A stretch of 15,077 nucleotides of DNA, from the NCBI GenBank assembly GCA_020633335.1, contig JACKDU010000023.1, positions 1-15,077 on the forward strand, read 5' to 3'. The position numbers and the translations under genes were made by a program. The notes beneath the pieces were generated by a model that worked only from the letters and a program-made list of their open reading frames with translations, was not told where the DNA came from and did no database searches. The DNA comes from Myxococcales bacterium (GTDB taxonomy: Bacteria; Myxococcota_A; Polyangia; Nannocystales; Nannocystaceae). This document shows, piece after piece, positions 7,000-12,582 of this stretch (within the stretch, counting starts at the first letter, position 1; each line of letters starts with the position of its first letter).

Positions 7000-8193
7000 C
7001 TACGGACAGAAGAGCTGGTCGTAGAGCGCCCGGAAGGGCGTCGAGAACCACGCGTCGTACTCGTTCGGGTGGGCCCAGAAGAAGATCCCGCCGTCGTTCG
7101 GGTACCAGCCGCTGACGGTCTCGGCGACCGTCGCCGCCGCCGGCTGGGTCGCCACGGGGTTGCAGCCGGGCTCGATGCAGTAGCCGAAGACCATCTTCGA
7201 CGCGTCGCCGCCGAAGGGCCCGTCGACCAGCGCCCGGTAGTGTTTCTCGATCGCCGCGAGCCCCGCGGGCTCGAAGGGCGAGAGGCCGCCGTTGTAGTAC
7301 TGCGGCATCAGGAAGTCGAGCTCGCTCGCGTGGGCGTCGACGATCCCAAAGTAGGGATCGCCGGCCTCCAGCTCGGAGTCCATCGGCGCGTGGGAGAGGA
7401 GCTTGCGGTCGCCGGGGAGCGCGTCGAGGCCGCTCCGGAGCGCCGCCGTCAGGTCGCCGACGAAGTCGACATGGGCGGCGTCGTGGAGGCAGTACTCGTA
7501 GTCGAGGTCGATCCCGTCGAGGTCGTTGTCGGCGACCAGCGAGACCAGCGCGTCGGCGAGGCCCTGGGTCTTGTCCAGGCAGTGGTCCCAGCACTTGGTC
7601 ATCTGCCCGCAGGTGCCCTCCCAGAGCCCCCCCATGCCGGCGCCGCCGAAGGAGAGGAGGACCTCGACCCCGGCCGCGTGGAGGTCGGCCGCGAGCTCGG
7701 CGAGCGACTTCCCGTTGCACCCCGGGACCTGGCCGATCGTACAGCTCTCGTCGCAGACGTTGCCGTTCGGCGTCCAGGTGTAGGTGACCGCGAAGGCGAC
7801 GACCGCGTGGCTCCACTGGGCCATCTGCGCGGGCGTCGGGCACTCCTGCCAGTTGGCGACGAAGGCGACCACGCGGTGATCATCGACGCAGGCCTCGCCG
7901 CCGCCGGTGGTCGGCGCGTCGGTGGTCGAGCCGCCGCTCGTCGGCCCGCCGCTCGTCGTCGGCCCTCCGCCCGTCGTCGTCGTCGCCCCGCCGCCCGAGG
8001 AGCCCCCGCTCCCCGAGGTCTCGCCGCTCGTCCCCATCGTGCCCGCGCCCGTCGTCGTCGCGGTCGCGCTCGCGCTGTTGGAGTCGCTCGCCGATCCGGT
8101 GGAGGTCGCGCTCTCGCTGGTCCCTTCGCCGCCGGCGCAGCCTCCTAGGAGAAGCGCCGCAGCGCCGACGATCGCGTTCGCACGGGCCAACAT
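7000..8193 (-). CDS. GH18 chitinase-like lipoprotein
   Basis: Secreted glycoside hydrolase family 18 protein of 397 residues. From the ATG at 8193 (a GTG directly before it is the alternative) the signal ends LLLGGC, a good lipobox with Cys19. Residues 20-99 are a Ser/Thr/Gly spacer. The catalytic domain has all the family marks: beta-3 SFGG (181-184), the active-site strand DLDGIDLDYEY, i.e. DxxDxDxE with acid/base Glu233, the QYYN motif (298-301) whose Tyr steadies the intermediate, and a C-terminal Trp in IFFWAHPNEYD (373). Several extra Cys pairs (for example CDESC, CGQMTKCWDHC) suggest disulphides. Family knowledge: GH18 enzymes cleave chitin or peptidoglycan-type beta-1,4 GlcNAc links by substrate-assisted catalysis. 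Anchoring at the cell surface would suit a predator or a chitin degrader. A promoter-like box ends six bases before the ATG, so the transcript may be nearly leaderless. Confidence 0.92.
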   Translation of the reverse strand: MLARANAIVGAAALLLGGCAGGEGTSESATSTGSASDSNSASATATTTGAGTMGTSGETSGSGGSSGGGATTTTGGGPTTSGGPTSGGSTTDAPTTGGGEACVDDHRVVAFVANWQECPTPAQMAQWSHAVVAFAVTYTWTPNGNVCDESCTIGQVPGCNGKSLAELAADLHAAGVEVLLSFGGAGMGGLWEGTCGQMTKCWDHCLDKTQGLADALVSLVADNDLDGIDLDYEYCLHDAAHVDFVGDLTAALRSGLDALPGDRKLLSHAPMDSELEAGDPYFGIVDAHASELDFLMPQYYNGGLSPFEPAGLAAIEKHYRALVDGPFGGDASKMVFGYCIEPGCNPVATQPAAATVAETVSGWYPNDGGIFFWAHPNEYDAWFSTPFRALYDQLFCP

Positions 8194-8199
8194 CACGCG

Positions 8200-8208
8200 A
8201 CCATAGCA
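8200..8208 (-). promoter_or_regulatory. Putative extended -10 box of the GH18 gene
   Basis: Read on the minus strand this is TGCTATGGT, matching TGnTAnnnT, and it ends 6 nt before the ATG at 8193. Transcription starting about 7 nt downstream of a -10 box would begin at or next to the start codon, which fits the lack of a ribosome binding site. No clear -35 is seen. Confidence 0.35.
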
Positions 8209-8216
8209 CGCCGACC

Positions 8217-8233
8217 TCGGCCCCCGCGGCCGA
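8217..8233 (-). terminator. Hairpin after the mla operon
   Basis: TCGGCC (8217-8222) pairs with GGCCGA (8228-8233) over a five-base loop. It lies 54 nt after the stop of the MCE gene and just before the putative GH18 promoter, the order expected if transcription of the mla operon ends here and the GH18 unit starts anew. The stem is only 6 bp and no T-run follows. Confidence 0.3.
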
Positions 8234-8287
8234 CAGCGCCAGGACGCGCAACCTCGCCCGCGGCCCCTGAGCCCGCGAGCGCGAGAC

Positions 8288-9400
8288 CTACTCGCCCGCG
8301 CCGTCGAGCTCGTTGATCCGCCGACGAACGTCCCGATCCGGCAGCACCCGGACCCGCATGCCCTCCTCCTGGAAGAACTTGCGGATGTCCTTCTCGCTGA
8401 GCGAGGCCGCCCGCTTGGCGATGATGAGGAGCGTGTCGAGGAGGGTCGAGGTGCTCTTGCCCATCCCCTTGAGGCTCTCGGAGGCCTCGCGGAGGTTGGC
8501 GACCGCGACCCGGCCGTCGTCGAGCATCCCGTCGACCTGCTTGAAGCGATCGGGGCCGAGCTCCTTGTCGATGCGGGCGAAGAGCGCGTCAGCCCGGTCG
8601 GCGATCTTGTCGAGCTTGGCGAGGGTCTCGCGGCCGTCGCGGGACATCGCCTCGAGGTTGCCGATCGCCCGGCTGAGGCGCGGGTCGGTCGCCAGCGCCC
8701 GGCTCGCCTGGACGATCGCCCGGATGTCCTCGCGGTTCTCCTCGATCACCAGGCGACCGGCGGCCGCGGCCCCGCGCGACTCGTCGATGAGGCCGCCGAG
8801 GCCGGTCATCGCCCCGGCGAAGGTCGTCGGGCCCGCGTCGGCCTCACCGGCCTCGCCCGCCTCGCCAGCGCCCGCCGCCCCCGCGTCGCCGCCCGGGCCG
8901 TCGAGGCCGCTGGTCAGCTTGTCGAGGCGCTTGAGCATCTTGATCAGGATCGGGTAGACGGCCTCGTCGCTCTGGAGGATCGGCGCGAGCCCCTCGAGCG
9001 CGTCGCTGACGTCGACCATCCGCCGGGTGCAGAGGATCTCCGAGCCGGGCGCCAGCGGCGAGCCGGTCGCCGACGAGCCCTGATCGAGGTGGAGGTACTT
9101 CTCGCCGAGGAGGCTCTTGGGGCGCGGCTTCGCGCAGTTGCCGTCGTAGAGCGTGACCTTCGGATCGAGGCGGAGCTCGATGAGCGCCTGGTTGTCGACC
9201 AGGCCGATCGACGTGATCCGGCCGACCTCGACGCCGGCGATCCGCACCGAGTTCCCCGGGACCAGGCCGCCGGCGTCGTCGAGGCGGACCTTGTAGGTGT
9301 TGCCCCGGCCGCCGAAGACCCCGAGCTCCGACGCGAGCCCGGCGAGGAGGCCGAGGCAGACGACCACGAAGATGGCGAGGGCGATGAGGTTGCGACGCAT
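8288..9400 (-). CDS. mlaD: MCE-domain substrate-binding protein of a Mla-type lipid transporter
   Basis: Membrane-anchored periplasmic component, 370 residues. One TM helix (NLIALAIFVVVCLGLLAGLA) starts right after MRR. The MCE/MlaD domain follows at about 33-130: YKVRLDDAGGLVPGNSVRIAGVEVGRI is the typical opening, with the ring-forming and tunnel strands after it. The domain carries two Cys (89 and 124) that could pair. A Gly/Ala/Glu linker (167-191) follows, and then an alpha-helical region to about 345 (DRADALFARIDKEL, MLDDGRVAVANLREASESL). E. coli MlaD is only about half as long and lacks such a tail; long helical tails occur in other MCE proteins and in mycobacterial Mce proteins, where they build a needle or barrel across the periplasm. 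It is the last gene of the operon, 9 bp after the ATPase stop. The symbol is by family; direct orthology with E. coli mlaD is inferred. Confidence 0.92.
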   Translation of the reverse strand: MRRNLIALAIFVVVCLGLLAGLASELGVFGGRGNTYKVRLDDAGGLVPGNSVRIAGVEVGRITSIGLVDNQALIELRLDPKVTLYDGNCAKPRPKSLLGEKYLHLDQGSSATGSPLAPGSEILCTRRMVDVSDALEGLAPILQSDEAVYPILIKMLKRLDKLTSGLDGPGGDAGAAGAGEAGEAGEADAGPTTFAGAMTGLGGLIDESRGAAAAGRLVIEENREDIRAIVQASRALATDPRLSRAIGNLEAMSRDGRETLAKLDKIADRADALFARIDKELGPDRFKQVDGMLDDGRVAVANLREASESLKGMGKSTSTLLDTLLIIAKRAASLSEKDIRKFFQEEGMRVRVLPDRDVRRRINELDGAGE

Positions 9401-9409
9401 GCTTGCCGG

Positions 9410-10204
9410 CTAGAGGACCTGGATCGGCCCGTCGGTCGAGCGCTCGAAGAACTGGCGGAGCGCCGGGTGGTTGGAGCGGAGCACCTGCTCGGTCGGCCCG
9501 TAGGTGACCAGCTTGCCCTTGGCGAGGAGGCCGATCGTGTCGGCGATCTTGCGGGCCTCGGCGGTGTCGTGGCTGATCACGACGAAGGTCATCCCGAGGG
9601 TGCGGTGGAGCTCGAGGATGAGCTCGTCGAGGGTCGCCGACATCACCGGATCGAGGCCCGAGGAGGGCTCGTCGCAGAGGACGATGTCGGGCTCGAGGGC
9701 GATCGCCCGGGCGAAGGCGACCCGCTTGCGCATGCCGCCGGAGAGCTCGGAGGGGAACTTCGACGCGGCCTTCGGCAGGCCGACCCGGCGGAGCTTGTCG
9801 TCGACGCTCGCCCGGATCTCGGCCTCGCTCTTGCTCGTGTGCATGCGCATCGGGAAGGCGACGTTCTCACCGACCGTCATGTCGTCGAAGAGGGCCCCGT
9901 CCTGGAACAACATACCGAAGCGCCGGCGGATCCGAAACAACTCTTCGCGGTCCCGCGGCCGCTCCGGATCGAGGCGGGCGACGTCCTCCCCGAAGACCAG
10001 CACCCGCCCCTTGTCGGGCCGCAGGAGGCCGACCAGGCAGCGGAGGAGCACCGACTTGCCGGTCCCCGAGGGCCCGAGCATCACCATGATCGACTCGTGG
10101 CGGACGGTGAGCGAGACCTCGTCGAGGACCACGTGCGAGCCGAAGGCCTTGCTCACCGAGTCGAGGACGATCGCCGGCGGCCGGCCGCTTGCTTGCTCAG
10201 ACAT
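9410..10204 (-). CDS. mlaF: ABC-transporter ATPase of a Mla-type lipid transporter
   Basis: Cytoplasmic ATPase of 264 residues that drives the lipid transporter. All motifs are intact: Walker A GPSGTGKS (44-51), Q-loop Gln101 in MLFQDGALFDDMTVGENV, signature LSGGMRKR (154-161), Walker B IVLCDEPSSGLDP with Glu179 and D-loop Asp185, and H-loop His212 in VISHD. The MlaF/Ttg2A class is shown by LFQDGALFDDMTVGENVAFP and by LSGGMRKRVAFARAIALEPDIVL, which are nearly invariant in Mla and Mce ATPases. Its ATG overlaps the 3' end of the upstream permease gene by 8 bp, so the two are translationally coupled. A MlaB-like STAS regulator, which binds MlaF in E. coli, is not encoded nearby. Confidence 0.95.
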   Translation of the reverse strand: MSEQASGRPPAIVLDSVSKAFGSHVVLDEVSLTVRHESIMVMLGPSGTGKSVLLRCLVGLLRPDKGRVLVFGEDVARLDPERPRDREELFRIRRRFGMLFQDGALFDDMTVGENVAFPMRMHTSKSEAEIRASVDDKLRRVGLPKAASKFPSELSGGMRKRVAFARAIALEPDIVLCDEPSSGLDPVMSATLDELILELHRTLGMTFVVISHDTAEARKIADTIGLLAKGKLVTYGPTEQVLRSNHPALRQFFERSTDGPIQVL

Positions 10205-10919
10205 AGAGAATCGCCGAGAGGATCATGTTGAGGACGATGCAGAGGACCGCGGAGTGGACGATCGCCCGGTTGGTGGCGATCCCGACGCCCTCGGCGCCGT
10301 CGCGCTTGGCCGATCGGTAGCCATGATAGCAGGCGACGATCGCCACCAACCATCCGAAGGCCACCCCCTTGAAGACCCCGGCGGCGAGGTCCTCCCAGCC
10401 GACGATCCCCCGGAGCTGGGCCATGAAGTTGCCGGGGTTGACCCCGAGCTGGTGGACCGCCGCGAGGTAGGAGGCGGCGAGGCCGACCACGTCGGCGTAG
10501 GCGCAGAGCAGCGGCATCGCCAGCGAGACCGCCCAGAGGCGGGGGGCGACCAGGTAGTTCATCGGGTCGATCCCCATCACCTCGAGGGCCTCGACCTGCT
10601 CCGAGATCTGCATGTTGGCGAGGCTCGCCGCCAGGTTGGCGCCGATCCGCGCGCCGCAGATCACGGCCGCCATCACCGGGTAGAGCTCCCGGATCCCGCC
10701 GATCCCGCAGAAGAGCCCGAGGAACTCCTGGCCGCCGAAGCGGACGAAGGCGGCGTAGCCCTGGACCGCGAGCGAGAGCCCGGCGAAGAAGATCAGGAGG
10801 GTCAGGAGGCCGATCGAGCCGACCCCGGCGTCGACCATGTGGCGGACGAATTGATCGAGGGGCGGCACCCGCGTGAACTGGGCGACCAGCGCGTGGCGGA
10901 CGAACCAGAAGAAGCTCAT
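10197..10919 (-). CDS. mlaE: MlaE-type permease, copy next to the ATPase
   Basis: Inner-membrane permease of 240 residues with an MlaE/YrbE fold: a short amphipathic N-terminus and about five hydrophobic segments (IGLLTLLIFFAGLSLAVQGY, ELYPVMAAVICGARIGANLA, LWAVSLAMPLLCAYADVVGL, VFKGVAFGWLVAIVACYHGY, IVHSAVLCIVLNMILSAILY). The family loop is present as MQISEQVEALEVMGIDPMNY followed by LVAPR; it includes the coupling helix that touches the ATPase. GGAGGA lies nine bases before the ATG, so this gene has its own strong ribosome binding site after a 114-bp gap. The upstream permease is clearly different in sequence, so the functional transporter may be a heterodimer with one copy of each. Confidence 0.94.
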   Translation of the reverse strand: MSFFWFVRHALVAQFTRVPPLDQFVRHMVDAGVGSIGLLTLLIFFAGLSLAVQGYAAFVRFGGQEFLGLFCGIGGIRELYPVMAAVICGARIGANLAASLANMQISEQVEALEVMGIDPMNYLVAPRLWAVSLAMPLLCAYADVVGLAASYLAAVHQLGVNPGNFMAQLRGIVGWEDLAAGVFKGVAFGWLVAIVACYHGYRSAKRDGAEGVGIATNRAIVHSAVLCIVLNMILSAILYV

Positions 10920-10954
10920 CCGGACATGTCCTCCGGGCGCTGCCCTTGGGGCCA

Positions 10955-10972
10955 GGCGCGCCGAGGCGCGCC
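10955..10972. repeat. Doubled GGCGCGCC palindrome inside the mla operon
   Basis: The 8-bp palindrome GGCGCGCC occurs at 10955-10962 and again at 10965-10972, separated by GA. In RNA the two copies can fold on each other as a very GC-rich hairpin with a four-base loop. It sits in the only long gap (114 bp) of the operon, 35 nt before the ATG of the second permease gene. It could pause or cleave the transcript there. No other feature was seen in the gap. Confidence 0.4.
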
Positions 10973-11033
10973 CGCGCGGCGGCGGCAGGCGAGGGGCGGC
11001 GGCGGGCGGTGAGGCGTGGTCATGGTGCTGCGC

Positions 11034-11795
11034 TCAGAGCCCGAGCTCCAGGAGGAGCATGCTCACCAGGTAGTCGGCCACCAGGATCAGGATGATCGTG
11101 TAGACGACGGTGTTGTTCGCCGACTTGCCGACCCCGGCGGCGCCGCCGGTGGTCCGGAGCCCGAGGAAGCCGGCGATCAGGCCGACCGCGCCGCCGAAGA
11201 AGAAGCACTTGCCGATCCCGACCCAGAGGTCGACCAGCGTCACCTGGGAGTAGAGGTTGGCGGTGAAGGCCCCCGGGTTGATCCCCGAGACCGGGACCGC
11301 GAAGAACCACCCGCTCACCAGGCCGAGGGCGGTGGTCAGGATGTTGAGGAGCGGCGTGATGAAGAGGCAGGCGACGAAGCCGGGGACGACGACGTAGCGG
11401 ATCGGATCGACCGACATCACCGCGAGCGCGTCGATCTGCCCGCGCACCTTCATCGTCCCGATCCGCGCGGCGATCGACGACCCCGCCTGGGCGGCGACCA
11501 TCACCGACGCGAGCGCCGGGCTGTACTGCCGGAAGATCGCCGGCGCCAGCATCGACGACAAGATCCCGTCGGCCCCGAACATCCGGAAGACGGAGACCCC
11601 CTGGAGCGAGATCACCGCGCCGACCGGGGCGACCGCGAGGCCCACCGGGATCAGGCAGCGGCGCATCAGGACGTCCGCGAGGCGGATCGTCTCGGCCCAG
11701 AAGCGCGGGCCCTGGATCATGCAGCGGGCGACCTCGACGGCGAAGGAGAGGATCTCCCCGAGCAGCGCGAAGAAGCGCCGCACCCCCGCGATCAT
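11034..11795 (-). CDS. Second, divergent MlaE-type permease
   Basis: Inner-membrane permease of 253 residues, also of the MlaE/YrbE family. It keeps the core signature as MKVRGQIDALAVMSVDPIRY followed by VVVPGF and the AAQAGSSIAARIGTM segment. Outside these it differs from its neighbour; for example it starts with a longer amphipathic helix (RRFFALLGEILSFAVEVARCM). Hydrophobic segments include CLIPVGLAVAPVGAVISLQG, SPALASVMVAAQAGSSIA, GFVACLFITPLLNILTTALG, FFFGGAVGLIAGFLGL and TVVYTIILILVADYLVSMLL. The ATG overlaps the ogt stop as ATGA, so ogt and this gene are translationally coupled. Tandem, dissimilar permeases are known for mycobacterial Mce systems (YrbEA/YrbEB), whereas E. coli MlaE is a homodimer. 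Which lipid is moved, and in which direction, cannot be read from the sequence. Confidence 0.93.
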   Translation of the reverse strand: MIAGVRRFFALLGEILSFAVEVARCMIQGPRFWAETIRLADVLMRRCLIPVGLAVAPVGAVISLQGVSVFRMFGADGILSSMLAPAIFRQYSPALASVMVAAQAGSSIAARIGTMKVRGQIDALAVMSVDPIRYVVVPGFVACLFITPLLNILTTALGLVSGWFFAVPVSGINPGAFTANLYSQVTLVDLWVGIGKCFFFGGAVGLIAGFLGLRTTGGAAGVGKSANNTVVYTIILILVADYLVSMLLLELGL

Positions 11796-12394
11796 CCGCC
11801 CGCCTCGCTGAGGAGGGAGAGCTGGGCGCTGGCCCCGACCCCGACCCCGACCACAGCCGCGCCCTCGAGCTCGAGGAGGCGGCGCTTGACCGCGATCCCG
11901 CCGCCGAAGCCGGTCATCGTGCCATCGGCGCCGATCACCCGGTGGCAGGGGATCACCAGCGGCAGCGGGTTTTGGCCGTTGGCGCGGCCGACCGCGCGGG
12001 TCGCCTGGCGATCGCCGAGGTAGGCCGCCTGCTGGCCGTAGGTCCAGGTCGCGCCGTAGGGGATCGCCCGCAGCGCGTCCCAGGCCCGGGTCTGAAAGTC
12101 GGTGCCGAGGGGGCGGAGTTCGAGGTCGAAGTCGCGGCGAGCGCCGTCGAGGTACTCGCCGAGCTGGGCGCGCGCGCGCTGGAGACCCCTCCGCGCGGCC
12201 TCGCCGGCCTCCTCACCCGCCTCCGCCAGGGCCGCGCCGTGGCGCGCCGCGTGGGCCGCGAGCGCGCGCCGCTCACCGCCGAGATCGACGGCCACGAGCG
12301 CCCCTTCAGGATCGACCGCGAGGGCCAGCGAGAGCACCGGGTGGTCCACAAATGCAACGGACCAACGCTCGGAATCGGGCGGCGGGTGCGGCAT
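11792..12394 (-). CDS. ogt: Methylated-DNA--protein-cysteine methyltransferase
   Basis: Suicide DNA-repair protein of 200 residues that takes alkyl groups from O6-alkylguanine onto its own cysteine. The active-site block is complete: NGQNPLPLVIPCHRVIG with acceptor Cys150 and the following His and Arg. Before it, the DNA-binding helix-turn-helix region reads FQTRAWDALRAIPYGATWTY, GQQAAYLG and ATRAVGRANG, where the Arg finger is in TRAVG. The N-terminal about 95 residues are the usual variable domain. The ATG at 12394 is chosen; a GTG seven codons upstream (12415) is possible, but neither has a clear ribosome binding site, while a promoter-like box ends 11 nt before the ATG. The stop overlaps the first permease ATG by 4 bp (ATGA), making ogt the lead gene of the mla operon. 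Confidence 0.94.
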   Translation of the reverse strand: MPHPPPDSERWSVAFVDHPVLSLALAVDPEGALVAVDLGGERRALAAHAARHGAALAEAGEEAGEAARRGLQRARAQLGEYLDGARRDFDLELRPLGTDFQTRAWDALRAIPYGATWTYGQQAAYLGDRQATRAVGRANGQNPLPLVIPCHRVIGADGTMTGFGGGIAVKRRLLELEGAAVVGVGVGASAQLSLLSEAGG

Positions 12395-12405
12395 GAAGTG
12401 AGAAA

Positions 12406-12414
12406 ACCGTAACA
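12406..12414 (-). promoter_or_regulatory. Putative extended -10 box of the ogt-mla operon
   Basis: On the minus strand the bases read TGTTACGGT, matching TGnTAnnnT, in an unusually A/T-rich patch. It ends 11 nt before the ogt ATG. A TTGATC sequence lies further upstream but the spacing to the box is too short for a standard -35. If the GTG at 12415 is the true start this box would be coding and the call would fail. Confidence 0.3.
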
Positions 12415-12444
12415 CCTTTCACGGGATCAAGACCAGATGCGCCG

Positions 12445-12488
12445 GGGGGCCCGGGACCCCGCTCTCCGCCGTCCGGGGAGGGGCCCCC
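12445..12488. other. Strong GC stem-loop in the ogt/SGNH divergent spacer
   Basis: GGGGGCCC at 12445-12452 pairs with GGGCCCCC at 12481-12488, and CCCCG at 12457-12461 pairs with CGGGG at 12474-12478 inside the loop, giving a two-tier hairpin. It lies between two divergent genes, so it is not expected to be a terminator of either. It could shape a 5' leader of the plus-strand hydrolase mRNA or simply reflect extreme GC content. No promoter consensus was clear in the rest of the 188-bp spacer. Confidence 0.35.
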
Positions 12489-12582
12489 GCCGACCCCACA
12501 CAACCCCGAGATTTCGCCGGTCTCGCGGCCGATTGTCCGCGAATTTGACGGCCCGGATCGCGGCCGCCAAAGTCACCGAGGA

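Noticed and set aside
5819..7843. Minus-strand open frame of 674 codons.
   Set aside because: It overlaps the 3' part of the Cys-rich lipoprotein on the other strand and lies out of frame with the GH18 and barrel-like genes; the protein is Arg-rich and low in complexity.
6910..8148. Plus-strand open frame of 412 codons.
   Set aside because: Antisense to the GH18 gene, whose active-site motif is unmistakable.
10955..10972. Doubled GGCGCGCC considered as a transposon end or recombination site.
   Set aside because: No target duplication, no transposase gene and intact genes on both sides; GC-rich palindromes arise easily at this base composition.
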